64,000 nucleotides of DNA from Pseudomonas sp. PDM05 (GCF_014851685.1 NZ_JACVAC010000002.1:434001-498000); one strand, 5' to 3'. Counted from the first letter of the stretch, positions 35,022 through 44,797 are shown. Numbers and translations: made by a program. Notes: generated by a model from the sequence alone, not told the origin.

Positions 35022-36230
35022 ATGGACAACGCGTCAACGATCTACGCCTGGGAAGGCATCAACCGCAAAGGGCGCAGGGTGTCCGGGCAAACCGTCGGCC
35101 ACAACCCTGCGCTGATCAAGGCGCAACTGCGCCAACAAGGCATCTGCCCCGAGCGTGTGCGCCAGCGCTCCCGTGTTTTTCCAGACCTCGCCCCACCGAT
35201 CAAATCCGCCGACATCGCCCTCTTCACCCGACAGTTGGCGACGCTGCTGAAAGCCGGAATTGCGCTGCTGCAAGCCCTCGACATCCTCGCAGAGGGCTGC
35301 GAAAACCGGCGCATGCAGGCGCTGGTCAAAAGCTTGAAACAGGAGATCGCCGGCGGCAGCAACCTGGCCACGGCACTGCGTAAACAGCCGCGCCATTTCG
35401 ATGCGTTGTACTGCAACCTGATTGCCGCGGGCGAGCAGGCAGGCGCCCTGGAAACCCTGTTGGAACGCGTGGCGCTGCACCTGGAAAAAACCCAGCAGCT
35501 CAAGGCGCGGATCAAAAAAGCCATGACCTACCCTGTGGCTGTGCTGGTGGTCGCCGGCGTAGTCAGCACGTTGCTGCTGGTGCACGTCGTGCCACAGTTC
35601 CAGACCCTGTTCGCCGGCAGCGGCGGCAAATTGCCCGGTTTTACCCAAGTGGTCATTGCCCTGTCGGAATTCCTGCGCAACGCCTGGTGGCTGCTCGCAC
35701 TCGGCCTGGGCACGGCAGTGGCCGGGCTGCGCCGGGCCTATCGTGTATCCCCAGGGTTTCGCCACCGGCTGCAAGCCGGTTTGTTGAAAGCGCCCCTGGC
35801 AGGCACACTGTTGAAAAAGTCCGCCGTCGCCCGCTACGCTCGCACACTCTCGACTACGTTCAGTGCAGGCGTCCCCCTGGTGCAGGCATTGGACTCGGTC
35901 GCCTGCGCCGTCGGCAATGGGCCATTCAGACAAGCCATCGAGCGCCTGCGCGACGATGTATCCACAGGTATTCAGTTGAATCAATCCATGACCACCAGCG
36001 GCCTGTTTCCAGCCATGGCGATCCAGATGACCGTTATCGGCGAAGAGTCCGGCACGTTGGACCGCATGCTGGAAAAGGTGGCAAACCACTATGAGGCTGA
36101 CGTGGACACACTGGTCGACCACCTCACCAGCCTGATGGAACCGCTGATCATGGTCATACTGGGAGGGATTGTCGGTGCGCTGGTGATCGCAATGTACCTG
36201 CCAGTCTTCCAGTTGGGGTCGGCATTTTGA
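35022..36230 (+). CDS. pilC: Type IV pilus inner-membrane platform PilC
   Basis: The 402-residue GspF/PilC-family protein has two repeated cytoplasmic T2SSF domains (residues about 65-190 and 270-390), each opening F-T-R-Q-L-A-T-L and Y-A-R-T-L-S-T-T-F, with three membrane segments between and after them. The ATG at 35022 has GGAA seven bases upstream; the ATG at 35007 lacks a ribosome site. A TATAAAT box at 34985-34991 may be the promoter. The extension ATPase gene pilB, normally just before pilC, is absent. The stop overlaps the pilD start. Confidence 0.93.
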   Translation: MDNASTIYAWEGINRKGRRVSGQTVGHNPALIKAQLRQQGICPERVRQRSRVFPDLAPPIKSADIALFTRQLATLLKAGIALLQALDILAEGCENRRMQALVKSLKQEIAGGSNLATALRKQPRHFDALYCNLIAAGEQAGALETLLERVALHLEKTQQLKARIKKAMTYPVAVLVVAGVVSTLLLVHVVPQFQTLFAGSGGKLPGFTQVVIALSEFLRNAWWLLALGLGTAVAGLRRAYRVSPGFRHRLQAGLLKAPLAGTLLKKSAVARYARTLSTTFSAGVPLVQALDSVACAVGNGPFRQAIERLRDDVSTGIQLNQSMTTSGLFPAMAIQMTVIGEESGTLDRMLEKVANHYEADVDTLVDHLTSLMEPLIMVILGGIVGALVIAMYLPVFQLGSAF

Positions 36231-37093
36231 GCTTGCTGCTGAGCGAACACCCTTGGGCCTTTATCGGCATGGCGCTGGTGCTGGGCCTGATCGTCGGCAG
36301 CTTTCTCAACGTGCTGGTGTGGCGCCTGCCGAAAATGCTCGAACGCGAATGGCGCGCCCAGGCCCAGGAAGTCCTCGGCCTGCCGACCGAGCCACCCGGC
36401 CCGACCTACAACCTGATGCACCCCAACTCCTGCTGCCCGCATTGCAGTCAGCCGATTCGCCCCTGGGAAAATATCCCGCTGTTGAGCTTCCTGCTCCTCA
36501 GGGGGCGCTGCGCTCATTGCCGTGAGCCGATCAGTGCACGCTACCCCTGCACCGAACTGACCTGCGCGCTGCTTTCGGCCGTGGTTGTCTGGCACTTCGG
36601 TTTTGGCTGGCCAGCGGCAGCGGTGATGCTGCTGACCTGGGGCCTGCTGGCCATGAGCCTGATCGATGCGGACCACCAACTACTGCCGGATGTGCTGGTA
36701 CTGCCGCTGATGTGGTTGGGGCTGGTCCTCAACAGTTTCGAGTTGCTGGTGACACTGCCCGATGCGCTGTGGGGTGCAGTGATCGGCTATATGAGCCTAT
36801 GGACAGTGTTCTGGCTGTTCAAACTCGCCACCGGCAAGGACGGTATGGGTCATGGAGACTTCAAGTTACTGGCGCTGCTGGGTGCCTGGGGCGGCTGGCA
36901 GATCCTGCCGATGACCCTGCTGATGTCTTCATTGCTGGGGGTGTTTGTCGGGCTGATCCTGATGCGCCTGCGCAAGACCGAAGCGTCGACTCCGATGCCG
37001 TTCGGTCCTTATCTGGCAATTGCCGGCTGGATTGCATTGCTCTGGGGTGGTCAAATAACCGACTTCTATTTGCAGTCTGTCGGTTTCAGATGA
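36227..37093 (+). CDS. pilD: Prepilin peptidase / N-methyltransferase PilD
   Basis: It cleaves and N-methylates type IV prepilins and type II secretion pseudopilins. The 288-residue membrane protein carries the zinc tetracysteine (C70, C73, C95, C98) and both aspartyl-protease residues (D147 in L-I-D-A-D, D211 in G-H-G-D-F-K). The start is a TTG at 36227 overlapping the pilC stop; TTG 36233 is an alternative. The stop overlaps the coaE start. It is complete and looks active. Confidence 0.95.
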   Translation: MSLLLSEHPWAFIGMALVLGLIVGSFLNVLVWRLPKMLEREWRAQAQEVLGLPTEPPGPTYNLMHPNSCCPHCSQPIRPWENIPLLSFLLLRGRCAHCREPISARYPCTELTCALLSAVVVWHFGFGWPAAAVMLLTWGLLAMSLIDADHQLLPDVLVLPLMWLGLVLNSFELLVTLPDALWGAVIGYMSLWTVFWLFKLATGKDGMGHGDFKLLALLGAWGGWQILPMTLLMSSLLGVFVGLILMRLRKTEASTPMPFGPYLAIAGWIALLWGGQITDFYLQSVGFR

Positions 37094-37713
37094 CCACTTC
37101 TGTTGCAACACCCTGGATTCTTGGCCTCACTGGCGGCATCGGCAGCGGCAAAAGCGCGGCGGCGCAACACTTTATCGACCTGGGTGTCGACCTGGTGGAC
37201 GCCGACCACGCCGCCCGCTGGGTCGTCGAGCCTGGCCGGCCGGCACTGGCACGCATCGCCGAGCATTTTGGCGCAAGCGTGCTGCAGCCTGACGGCCAAC
37301 TGGACCGCGCGGCGTTACGCAAGCTGATCTTTGAAATCCCCGAAGAGCGCCGCTGGCTGGAAGGCTTGCTGCACCCGTTGATTGGCGAAGAGATTCGCAG
37401 CCACCTGGCGCACGCGCAGTCGCCTTACGCGATCCTGGTGTCACCGCTGCTGATCGAGTCCGGCCAGCACAGCATGACCCAGCGCATCCTGGTGATCGAC
37501 GTGCCGCAATCGCTGCAGATTCAGCGTACCCTGCAGCGCGATGGCATCAGCGAGCAGCAGGTGCAGGCGATCCTCAAGGCCCAATCGAGCCGCGAAGAGC
37601 GCCTGAGCCATGCCGATGACGTGCTGGTCAACGACAAGGACCTCGCCTGGCTGCACAGCGAGGTCGAGCGACTGCACCACTTTTACCTTACTTTGCGTGG
37701 AGGCCGATCATGA
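37090..37713 (+). CDS. coaE: Dephospho-CoA kinase
   Basis: It performs the last step of coenzyme A synthesis. The 207-residue P-loop kinase has G-G-I-G-S-G-K-S (Lys21), D-A-D near residue 35 and the lid R-D-G-I near residue 145. ATG 37090 overlaps the pilD stop. pilC-pilD-coaE-yacG form one overlapping operon, as in other pseudomonads. Confidence 0.97.
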   Translation: MTTSVATPWILGLTGGIGSGKSAAAQHFIDLGVDLVDADHAARWVVEPGRPALARIAEHFGASVLQPDGQLDRAALRKLIFEIPEERRWLEGLLHPLIGEEIRSHLAHAQSPYAILVSPLLIESGQHSMTQRILVIDVPQSLQIQRTLQRDGISEQQVQAILKAQSSREERLSHADDVLVNDKDLAWLHSEVERLHHFYLTLRGGRS

Positions 37714-37910
37714 GCCAACCCTTGACCGTCGACTGCCCAACCTGCGGCGCACCCGTGGAATGGACAGCGACCAACCTCAACCGGCCGTTCTGCTCGGACC
37801 GTTGCAAACTCATCGACCTGGGCGCCTGGGCAGCTGAGGAACACAAGATTCCCGTGGCGCCGGATGCCGAGGACGAGCTGTTTTCCGAAGACCTGACGCC
37901 GCGCCACTAA
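37710..37910 (+). CDS. yacG: DNA gyrase inhibitor / zinc protein YacG
   Basis: This 66-residue zinc-binding protein has ligands C9, C12, C28 and C32 (C-P-T-C and C-S-D-R-C). It binds GyrB and inhibits gyrase in E. coli. The start overlaps the coaE stop (ATGA). Its own 3' end overlaps the convergent gene to the right by 4 bases. Confidence 0.95.
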   Translation: MSQPLTVDCPTCGAPVEWTATNLNRPFCSDRCKLIDLGAWAAEEHKIPVAPDAEDELFSEDLTPRH

Positions 37911-38122
37911 GGCCGCATAAAGGCGTATTCCTGCTGGTCGTCGAGGTTTTCTGCAAGGTATTGCAGCTCGTCGGCCAGGTCTTCAAAACTGCGCACGCCC
38001 TTGCTCTGCTGCACCACCGCGCTGAGCATGGCGCGCAGGGTCAAGCCGGGGTCAAAACCGATTTCCTGCGCTGCGTCCTGGCTTCTGCGCAACTCCTGCC
38101 GTGCCCACTCATACACACTCAT
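37907..38122 (-). CDS. Conserved small protein, unknown function
   Basis: This 71-residue, probably cytoplasmic helical protein starts [14 protein letters not shown]. The ATG at 38122 has a CAGGAGC site; upstream frame extension to 38191 is not needed. It is convergent with yacG, with a 4-base overlap, and lies 65 bases after the membrane-protein gene on the same strand. No family was recognised. Confidence 0.75.
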   Translation of the reverse strand: MSVYEWARQELRRSQDAAQEIGFDPGLTLRAMLSAVVQQSKGVRSFEDLADELQYLAENLDDQQEYAFMRP

Positions 38123-38187
38123 GATTCGTGCTCCTGGAAAATTTCGCAGAGCATGGGCCTGCGCGTGCCGATAGGATTTGATCTGGG

Positions 38188-38889
38188 TCAACGCCGCGAA
38201 TCGTCGTCATTCCAGGGCGCCGAGAGGTAGCGGGTACGGTTGAAGGTCTCCAGCCATTCAGGGCAAAACACTACCAGGGCGCTGATGACCATGCCGTTGA
38301 TAAAGGCTTCGGGAAAGATGATCAGCCATAGGTAACCGACAAAGTCTTCCAGCCATTCCGGCATGGCAAAACGTCCGTCGAACCACAGCAAGCCCAGCCC
38401 GAGCAGCAGACAGAGCAAGGCTGACAGGGCGGCGGCGAAAAAACCGGAGCAGAAGATATACACAAAGGGGTTGCGAGGCTGTGCGCGCTCCACCAGCAGC
38501 GCGCAGCCTTCAGTGACCAGCACCGGCAACACGATCAGCAGCAGGCCGTTGACGCCAAGCGCGGCCAGATCCTGGCGCCCCAGCAGCATCAAGCCGAGCT
38601 GGGCGGCAAAGCCACCGACAATGGCCAGGGGCCAATCCAGCAGCAGGGTCACGGCGGTCATGCCGATGAAATGGTAAGACACGCCGGTATCGAAATCCCT
38701 GCGTACCAACCAGAGCATGAACAGTGCGAACACCGTGCCGAACAGCAAATGCTGGCGCCGTCGGTCGGCGAACAGCTCGACCCACGGCGAACGCAAAATC
38801 GCCCACACCACCACAGGCACAAATAGCAGCCAGCCAAGGCCAAGGGTTTGTGGTGCGAGCACTGCAGCACTGATCACGGCGGCCCCCAT
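38188..38889 (-). CDS. CbiM-like / energy-coupling permease-type membrane protein
   Basis: The 233-residue protein has about seven hydrophobic helices, with conserved H-F-I-G-M near residue 82 and N-G-M-V near residue 203. It resembles the small CbiM-like permease family annotated as energy-coupling factor transporter permeases. No partner ATPase is nearby, so transport activity is uncertain. The start at 38889 is chosen by family pattern; the ribosome site is weak. Confidence 0.65.
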   Translation of the reverse strand: MGAAVISAAVLAPQTLGLGWLLFVPVVVWAILRSPWVELFADRRRQHLLFGTVFALFMLWLVRRDFDTGVSYHFIGMTAVTLLLDWPLAIVGGFAAQLGLMLLGRQDLAALGVNGLLLIVLPVLVTEGCALLVERAQPRNPFVYIFCSGFFAAALSALLCLLLGLGLLWFDGRFAMPEWLEDFVGYLWLIIFPEAFINGMVISALVVFCPEWLETFNRTRYLSAPWNDDDSRR

Positions 38890-38976
38890 GCTTGAATAAC
38901 GGTCGAGTAGGCAGTCTACACCGAGCTTATGCAACGGGACTTCCTGCGGTCATCATTTGAACGCTAAGCTGCAAGC

Positions 38977-39606
38977 ATGGATGACTCAGATTACTTGCGC
39001 CTGCTCACGGTAGCGGCCGAACAAGCCAACGCGTTTTTGTCCAATGCCCGCAAATGGGAGCGTGAGCGTTGGGTCTGCCAGCGCCTGCTGCAAGGCTTGA
39101 ATGTGCCCTACCGCGTTGAAGAGTTCCACGCCGCCGGGCAAGAGCCGCCGGACGTGCTGTTTCGCGACGCCAGCTTCGAAGTATTTTTTGTACTGGATGA
39201 AGGCCGGCGCCTGAACGACGAATGGCGCGACGAGTTGCTGCGCCGACGCAGCGCGTTCTCCCTCAGCCAACTGGTGCGCCGTGAAGCCAAGCCGCGGCGG
39301 ATCCCGGCCCATGAATTCCTGTTGCGCCTGGCGCCGACGCTGCGCAAAAAGGCGCACAACTATAAAGAACGCGGCATGGACCTGGGCGAGCTGGATCTCA
39401 TCGCCTTCACCAGCCTCAAGCGCGAAGTGCTCGACCTCAACAGCCACTTCCCACCACCGACGGAATACCTGCGCCAGGGCTGGCGCTCGCTGTCGCTGGT
39501 GGGGCCAACGTTTGCACGGGTGCTGTTCGCTCACCCCGACGCGCCGGATTTCTTGCGCAACAACCTGGGCCGCAGCATAGTGTTCGACGTGGGCATCAGC
39601 CTCTGA
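38977..39606 (+). CDS. DUF1780 family protein
   Basis: This 209-residue soluble protein is one I recognise as DUF1780, a Pseudomonas-type family of unknown function. Features include W-E-R-E-R-W-V near residue 27, P-P-D-V-L-F-R-D-A-S-F-E-V near residue 56, and Y-K-E-R-G-M-D-L-G-E-L-D near residue 128. The pattern of acidic residues in P-D-V ... S-F-E-V could suggest a nuclease-like fold, but this is only a guess. It begins a rightward group with DUF3094 and ndh. Confidence 0.8.
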   Translation: MDDSDYLRLLTVAAEQANAFLSNARKWERERWVCQRLLQGLNVPYRVEEFHAAGQEPPDVLFRDASFEVFFVLDEGRRLNDEWRDELLRRRSAFSLSQLVRREAKPRRIPAHEFLLRLAPTLRKKAHNYKERGMDLGELDLIAFTSLKREVLDLNSHFPPPTEYLRQGWRSLSLVGPTFARVLFAHPDAPDFLRNNLGRSIVFDVGISL

Positions 39607-39660
39607 GCCCCCGGACTGTAACGTGGCGCCCTTTTGCAACGTCTACCTGACGAGGCCTTT

Positions 39661-39834
39661 ATGACCAGCCGCCTGAACCCCGATGACCAACAGCATGTCG
39701 AAGAGTACCTGCAACTTTCCCAGAACCGAGTCGAGCGCAAGCCTTTCCGGCCGTGGCTGCTCCTCGGCGTGGTGCTGGTTGCAGTGATCGGCCTCGGTCT
39801 GTTGAGCCGCCTTTTGAGTTACCTGACGCTATGA
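39661..39834 (+). CDS. DUF3094 family small membrane protein
   Basis: This 57-residue protein has a polar, charged N-terminal 35 residues and one C-terminal membrane helix (L-L-L-G-V-V-L-V-A-V-I-G-L-G-L). It fits DUF3094. The start at 39661 lies 7 bases after GAGG. It sits between DUF1780 and ndh, probably in one transcript. Confidence 0.8.
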   Translation: MTSRLNPDDQQHVEEYLQLSQNRVERKPFRPWLLLGVVLVAVIGLGLLSRLLSYLTL

Positions 39835-39894
39835 GCTGCCTGGCGCTCGCGGGGGTAACTGCTCCGATTTCTTTTAGCCTTGCGAGATACCCCC

Positions 39895-41193
39895 ATGACC
39901 CATCGTATTATTATCGTCGGCGGCGGCGCCGGCGGCCTGGAGTTGGCTACCCGCCTGGGTAAGACTCTGGGCAAGCGCGGCACCGCCAGCATCACGCTGG
40001 TGGACACCAACCTGACCCACATCTGGAAGCCCCTGCTGCACGAAGTGGCCGCCGGCTCGCTGAACTCTTCGGAGGACGAACTCAATTATGTCGCCCAAGC
40101 CAAATGGAACCACTTCGAGTTCCAGCTGGGCCGCATGAGCGGGCTTGATCGTGAACAGAAGAAAATCCAGCTGGCCGCCACCCTCGATGAAGAAGGCCGC
40201 GAACTGGTGCCCGCGCGCGTACTGGACTATGACAGCCTGGTAATCGCCGTCGGCAGCACCACCAACGACTTCGGCACCGAAGGCGCAGCGCAGCACTGCC
40301 TGTTCCTCGACACACGCAAGCAGGCCGAGCGTTTCCACCAGCAATTGCTCAACCACTATCTGCGCGCGCATGCCGGGCAGACTGATGCTGTCGAGCAGAT
40401 CAGCGTGGCTATCGTCGGTGCCGGCGCCACAGGCGTCGAGCTGGCGGCCGAACTGCATAACGCAGCCCATGAACTGGCGGCCTATGGCCTGGACCGGATC
40501 AAGCCGGAAAATATGCACATCACCCTGATCGAAGCCGGCCCACGGGTGTTGCCTGCCCTGCCGGAACGCATCGGTGGACCTGTGCATAAAACCCTGGAGA
40601 AGCTCGGCGTGACCGTGCTGACAAACTCGGCGGTCAGCGAAGTAACCGCCGACGCGCTGATTACCAGCAGCGGCCAGGTGATTCCTGCCAGCCTGAAAGT
40701 CTGGGCCGCCGGGATTCGCGCACCGGGTTTCCTCAAGGACATCGATGGCCTGGAAACCAACCGCATCAACCAGCTGCAAGTGCTGCCGACGCTGCAAACC
40801 ACCCGTGACGAGAACATCTTCGCCTTTGGCGATTGCGCCGCCTGCCCGCAGCCGGGCACCGACCGCAACGTACCGCCACGGGCCCAGGCGGCTCACCAGC
40901 AGGCTTCATTGCTGGCCAAGTCGCTGAAATTGCGCATCGAAGGCAAGGCCCTGCCGAGCTACAAGTACACCGACTACGGCTCGCTGATTTCGCTGTCGCG
41001 TTTTTCCGCTGTGGGTAACTTGATGGGCAACCTCACTGGCAGCGTGATGCTGGAGGGCTGGTTGGCGCGGATGTTCTATGTGTCGCTGTACCGCATGCAC
41101 CAGATGGCGCTGTATGGCTTCTTTCGCACGGCGATGTTGATGCTGGGTAGCAGGATTGGCCGCGGGACTGAGCCACGCCTCAAATTGCATTAA
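39895..41193 (+). CDS. ndh: NADH dehydrogenase, type II
   Basis: This non-proton-pumping enzyme passes electrons from NADH to quinone. The 432-residue flavoprotein has an FAD-binding G-G-G-A-G-G-L-E near residue 10, an NADH-binding G-A-G-A-T-G-V-E near residue 175, and F-A-F-G-D-C-A near residue 310. A hydrophobic, amphipathic C-terminal stretch serves for membrane attachment. The start at 39895 is the family start. Confidence 0.93.
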   Translation: MTHRIIIVGGGAGGLELATRLGKTLGKRGTASITLVDTNLTHIWKPLLHEVAAGSLNSSEDELNYVAQAKWNHFEFQLGRMSGLDREQKKIQLAATLDEEGRELVPARVLDYDSLVIAVGSTTNDFGTEGAAQHCLFLDTRKQAERFHQQLLNHYLRAHAGQTDAVEQISVAIVGAGATGVELAAELHNAAHELAAYGLDRIKPENMHITLIEAGPRVLPALPERIGGPVHKTLEKLGVTVLTNSAVSEVTADALITSSGQVIPASLKVWAAGIRAPGFLKDIDGLETNRINQLQVLPTLQTTRDENIFAFGDCAACPQPGTDRNVPPRAQAAHQQASLLAKSLKLRIEGKALPSYKYTDYGSLISLSRFSAVGNLMGNLTGSVMLEGWLARMFYVSLYRMHQMALYGFFRTAMLMLGSRIGRGTEPRLKLH

Positions 41194-41222
41194 CAACCGG
41201 GTCTGGAATGTGACCTGATAAA

Positions 41223-41311
41223 TGTGGGAGCGGGCTTGCTCGCGAATGCGGTGGTTCAGTTCCAGATGTACTGACTGACACACCGCTTTCGCGAGCAAGC
41301 CCACTCCCACA
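41223..41311. repeat. REP pair (inverted)
   Basis: TGTGGGAGCGGGCTTGCTCGCGAA and an inverted partner with one base change (CCCACT for CCCGCT). It lies between ndh and the end of the tRNA operon and may end both transcripts. Confidence 0.9.
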
Positions 41312-41344
41312 TTTGCTTTGCGGTGAATTCAGGTTTTTGCAGGC

Positions 41345-41381
41345 AAAAAAAATCCCCGTATCTTTCGATACGAGGATTTTT
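41345..41381 (-). terminator. Terminator of the tRNA operon
   Basis: AAATCCCCGTATC pairs with GATACGAGGATTT (one C-A mismatch) around TTTC; eight A residues on the left give the U run for leftward transcription. It lies directly after the last tRNA-Pro. Confidence 0.88.
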
Positions 41382-41385
41382 AATA

Positions 41386-41462
41386 TGGTCGGGGTAGGGG
41401 GATTCGAACTCCCGACATCCTGCTCCCAAAGCAGGCGCGCTACCGGACTGCGCTATACCCCG
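41386..41462 (-). tRNA. tRNA-Pro (UGG), copy 2
   Basis: The 77-nt cloverleaf has acceptor CGGGGTA/TACCCCG, anticodon loop TTTGGGA (TGG) and encoded CCA. Its sequence is identical to the copy at 41638-41714. It is last in the operon. Confidence 0.96.
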
Positions 41463-41467
41463 GTAAT

Positions 41468-41492
41468 AAAAAGGCGACCTTTCAGTCGCCTT
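41468..41492 (-). terminator. Hairpin between tRNA-Lys and the second tRNA-Pro
   Basis: AAGGCGAC pairs with GTCGCCTT around CTTTCA, with an A run on the left. It looks like an intrinsic terminator for leftward transcription but has tRNA-Pro just 6 bases further on. It may act as a partial terminator or as a processing signal. Confidence 0.55.
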
Positions 41493-41556
41493 CTTCGATC
41501 AGCGCTTTTGGCCTCTGATCTTAAGATTCGATTCCAGCGTTAACTGGTTTCAAAAA

Positions 41557-41632
41557 TGGTGGGTCGTGTGGGATTCGAACCTACGACCAATTGGTTAAAA
41601 GCCAACTGCTCTACCAACTGAGCTAACGACCC
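41557..41632 (-). tRNA. tRNA-Lys (UUU)
   Basis: The 76-nt cloverleaf has acceptor GGGTCGT/ACGACCC, anticodon loop CTTTTAA (TTT) and encoded CCA. It is separated from the upstream tRNA-Pro by 5 bases. Confidence 0.97.
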
Positions 41633-41637
41633 AAAAA

Positions 41638-41714
41638 TGGTCGGGGTAGGGGGATTCGAACTCCCGACATCCTGCTCCCAAAGCAGGCGCGCTACCGGAC
41701 TGCGCTATACCCCG
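41638..41714 (-). tRNA. tRNA-Pro (UGG), copy 1
   Basis: The 77-nt gene is identical to the copy at 41386-41462, with anticodon TGG and encoded CCA. It lies 9 bases after tRNA-Asn. Confidence 0.96.
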
Positions 41715-41723
41715 ATTTGAAAT

Positions 41724-41799
41724 TGGCTCCGTGACCAGGACTCGAACCTGGGACCCAATGATTAACAGTCATTTGCTCTACCGACTGAGCTATCACGGA
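41724..41799 (-). tRNA. tRNA-Asn (GUU)
   Basis: The 76-nt cloverleaf has acceptor TCCGTGA/TCACGGA, anticodon loop CTGTTAA (GTT), discriminator G and encoded CCA. It is the first tRNA of the operon Asn-Pro-Lys-Pro. Confidence 0.97.
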
Positions 41800-41888
41800 A
41801 CAACATATTTCAACGTACAACTTCTACTGCGGTGTAACCTTCTCTTCGACGCTTCCGTATCGCTACGTTGTCGTGTCTGAGGCGCGCT

Positions 41889-41916
41889 ATTCTACAATCT
41901 TAAAAACCCCTGTCAA
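41889..41916 (-). promoter_or_regulatory. Sigma-70 promoter of the tRNA operon
   Basis: Reading leftward there is a perfect -35 TTGACA (41911-41916), a 16-bp spacer and -10 TAGAAT (41889-41894), then a GC-rich discriminator GCGCGCC as in stringently controlled stable-RNA promoters. Transcription would start near 41882, giving an about 80-nt leader. The rest of the 303-bp gap up to clpB holds only the clpB terminator. Confidence 0.85.
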
Positions 41917-42048
41917 CCCTTTAAATTGCTTTTAAGACAATGATTTGCGCTTGTTTCTGATTTCTTCTTGGGGAGAAGAAACCCGTGGGCTGACGTTGCT
42001 GCGGGGCGCACTTTACAAGCCTTTTCCTTACAGTTCAACGCCCTATCG

Positions 42049-42083
42049 AAAAAAAAAGGCCCCGCGATGCGGGGCCTTCTTTT
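42049..42083 (-). terminator. clpB terminator
   Basis: AAGGCCCCGC pairs with GCGGGGCCTT around GAT; nine A residues on the left form the U run for leftward transcription. It lies 20 bases after the clpB stop. Confidence 0.9.
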
Positions 42084-42102
42084 ATTACGCCAGTGTAGAG
42101 GC

Positions 42103-44667
42103 TTAGTGGAAGACGATTTCGTCGTTTTCCACGGTCGCTTCGACGCTGGTGCCAGGCATGAAGCTGCCCGACAGGATCAGCTGCGCCAGCGGGTTCTCGA
42201 TCCAGCGCTGGATCGCACGTTTCAGAGGCCGTGCGCCATACACCGGGTCGTAACCAACCGCGATCAACTTGTCCAACGCCTCGCTGCTCAGCACCAGGTC
42301 CAGCTCGCGCTCGGCGAGGCGGCTGCGCAGACGACCCAGCTGGATCTCCGTGATACCAGCGATCTGATCCCGCGCCAGAGGCTCGAAGATCACCACTTCA
42401 TCGACCCGGTTGATAAATTCCGGGCGGAAGTGACTGGTCAGCGCATCCATCACCGCAGCACGCTGGCCTTCACGATCTCCGACCAACTCCTGGATCTGCG
42501 CAGAGCCCAGGTTGGAGGTCATCACGATCACCGTGTTGCGGAAGTCCACGGTACGTCCGTGGCTGTCCGTCAGCCGGCCATCTTCCAACACCTGCAGCAA
42601 CACGTTGAACACGTCCGGGTGGGCCTTCTCGACCTCGTCCAGCAGGATCACCGAGTAAGGCTTACGCCGCACGGCTTCGGTCAGGTAGCCACCTTCCTCG
42701 TAGCCCACATAGCCTGGTGGCGCACCGATCAAGCGAGCCACCGAGTGTTTCTCCATGAATTCGGACATATCGATCCGCACCATGGCCTCTTCAGTATCAA
42801 AGAGGAACTCGGCCAAGGCCTTGCACAACTCGGTCTTACCCACGCCGGTTGGGCCGAGGAACATGAACGAGCCGCTCGGACGGTTCGGGTCGGACAACCC
42901 GGCCCGCGAACGCCGTACCGCGTTGGACACAGCCACCACGGCTTCTTCCTGGCCAATCACACGCTGGTGCAACAGGCTTTCCATCTTCAGCAGCTTGTCG
43001 CGCTCGCCTTCGAGCATTTTCGACACTGGAATGCCGGTCCACTTCGAGACGACTTCGGCAATTTCTTCCTCGGTCACCTTGCTGCGCAGCAACTGGTTCT
43101 CGCTGTGGCCATGCTGGTCGACCATTTGCAGGCTGCGTTCCAGGTCCGGGATCACCCCGTACTGCAACTCGGCCATGCGGTTCAGGTCGCCTTTACGGCG
43201 CGCTGCTTCCAGCTCCTGGCGGGACTGCTCGATTTTCTGCTGGATCTGCGCAGAGCCCTGCACTTCGGCTTTTTCCGAAGTCCAGATTTCTTCCAGGTCC
43301 GAATACTCGCGTTCCAGACGGACGATTTCTTCCTGGAGTTTTTCCAGGCGTTTCTTCGCCGCGTCGTCCTCTTCTTTCTTCAGGGCCTGGGATTCAACTT
43401 TAAGTTGAATCAGACGCCGATCCAGACGGTCGAGCACTTCCGGCTTGGAGTCAATCTCCATGCGAATGCGGCTGGCCGCTTCGTCGATCAAGTCGATGGC
43501 CTTGTCGGGCAACTGCCGGTCGGTGATATAGCGATGGCTCAATTTCGCCGCCGCAATGATCGCGCCGTCAGTGATGGCCACTTTGTGGTGGACCTCATAA
43601 CGCTCTTTCAGGCCACGCAGGATCGCGATGGTGTCTTCTTCGCTCGGCTCTTCCACCAGCACTTTCTGGAAGCGACGTTCAAGGGCCGCGTCCTTTTCAA
43701 TGTACTGGCGATACTCGTTGAGCGTAGTGGCACCGACACAATGCAACTCACCCCGCGCCAACGCTGGCTTGAGCATGTTGCCCGCATCCATCGAGCCCTC
43801 GCCTTTACCAGCGCCGACCATGGTGTGCAGTTCGTCGATAAACAGAATGATCTGCCCTTCCTGCTTCGACAGTTCATTCAGCAGGGATTTGAGGCGCTCT
43901 TCGAACTCACCACGGAACTTGGCGCCAGCGATCAACGCCCCCATGTCCAGGGACAGCAGGCGCTTGCCTTTAAGGCCGTCCGGCACTTCACCATTGATGA
44001 TGCGCTGGGCCAGACCTTCGGCAATCGCGGTTTTACCCACGCCAGGCTCACCGATCAGCACCGGGTTGTTCTTGGTGCGACGTTGCAGGACCTGGATGGT
44101 GCGACGGATTTCATCGTCACGCCCGATCACCGGGTCAAGCTTGCCGTCTTCGGCGCGCTTGGTCAGGTCGACGGTGTATTTGTCCAGGGCCTGGCGCGAC
44201 TCCTCATGATTGGGGTCGTTCACCGCGTCGCCGCCACGCAGGTTGTTGATGGCGTTTTCCAGGGCTTTCTTGCTCACGCCCTGGCCCAGCAACAACTTGC
44301 CGAGTTTGCTGTTTTCGTCCATGGCGGCGAGCAGCACCAGTTCGCTGGAGATGAACTGGTCGCCCTTTTGCTGGGCCAGGCGGTCCGCTTGGTTAAGCAG
44401 GCGCGCCAAGTCCTGGGACATATTCACGTCGCCGGTCGGATTTTGGATTTTCGGCAATTGGTCGAGCTCTTTGCTCAACTCCTTGCGCAGGCTGTTGACG
44501 TCGAAGCCCACCTGCATCAGCAAGGGCTTGATAGAACCACCTTGCTGCTCCAGGAGCGCCTGCATCAAGTGCGCAGGCTCAATGGCCGGATGGTCGAGGC
44601 CCACCGCCAGGGATTGAGAGTCAGATAATGCCAACTGTAATTTGCTGGTTAAACGATCAATACGCAT
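42103..44667 (-). CDS. clpB: ATP-dependent disaggregase ClpB
   Basis: This hexameric Hsp100 chaperone rescues aggregated proteins with DnaK. The 854 residues comprise an N-terminal Clp domain, AAA-1 with Walker A G-E-P-G-V-G-K-T (Lys212), a long coiled-coil M domain (about residues 405-530, rich in L-E-K/E-L repeats), and AAA-2 with G-P-T-G-V-G-K-T near residue 610. The start at 44667 has an AGGAAGG site. A sigma-32 promoter lies 73 bases upstream. Confidence 0.98.
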   Translation of the reverse strand: MRIDRLTSKLQLALSDSQSLAVGLDHPAIEPAHLMQALLEQQGGSIKPLLMQVGFDVNSLRKELSKELDQLPKIQNPTGDVNMSQDLARLLNQADRLAQQKGDQFISSELVLLAAMDENSKLGKLLLGQGVSKKALENAINNLRGGDAVNDPNHEESRQALDKYTVDLTKRAEDGKLDPVIGRDDEIRRTIQVLQRRTKNNPVLIGEPGVGKTAIAEGLAQRIINGEVPDGLKGKRLLSLDMGALIAGAKFRGEFEERLKSLLNELSKQEGQIILFIDELHTMVGAGKGEGSMDAGNMLKPALARGELHCVGATTLNEYRQYIEKDAALERRFQKVLVEEPSEEDTIAILRGLKERYEVHHKVAITDGAIIAAAKLSHRYITDRQLPDKAIDLIDEAASRIRMEIDSKPEVLDRLDRRLIQLKVESQALKKEEDDAAKKRLEKLQEEIVRLEREYSDLEEIWTSEKAEVQGSAQIQQKIEQSRQELEAARRKGDLNRMAELQYGVIPDLERSLQMVDQHGHSENQLLRSKVTEEEIAEVVSKWTGIPVSKMLEGERDKLLKMESLLHQRVIGQEEAVVAVSNAVRRSRAGLSDPNRPSGSFMFLGPTGVGKTELCKALAEFLFDTEEAMVRIDMSEFMEKHSVARLIGAPPGYVGYEEGGYLTEAVRRKPYSVILLDEVEKAHPDVFNVLLQVLEDGRLTDSHGRTVDFRNTVIVMTSNLGSAQIQELVGDREGQRAAVMDALTSHFRPEFINRVDEVVIFEPLARDQIAGITEIQLGRLRSRLAERELDLVLSSEALDKLIAVGYDPVYGARPLKRAIQRWIENPLAQLILSGSFMPGTSVEATVENDEIVFH

Positions 44668-44739
44668 TAGTCACCTTCCTTTTGAGCAGGCCGGAGCTAT
44701 AAAACATCCTGAATGAAGAAACCTGCCAGATACCCTTAT

Positions 44740-44767
44740 AGATGGGGTGGATTCTGGGAGTTTCAAG
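44740..44767 (-). promoter_or_regulatory. Sigma-32 heat-shock promoter of clpB
   Basis: Reading leftward: -35 CTTGAAA (44761-44767), 13-bp spacer, -10 CCCCATCT (44740-44747). This is a full match to the sigma-32 consensus CTTGAAA / CCCCATNT. Confidence 0.92.
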
Positions 44768-44797
44768 CGTCGGACAGTTGACCTGGGTCAGAAGAGT

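Noticed and set aside
36712..37089. N-terminal extension of coaE into pilD
   Set aside because: The ATG at 37090 overlaps the pilD stop and matches the family start; the upstream frame is antisense-like filler within pilD.
41968..44628. 886-residue open frame opposite clpB
   Set aside because: Shadow of clpB, which has all motifs, a ribosome site and a sigma-32 promoter.
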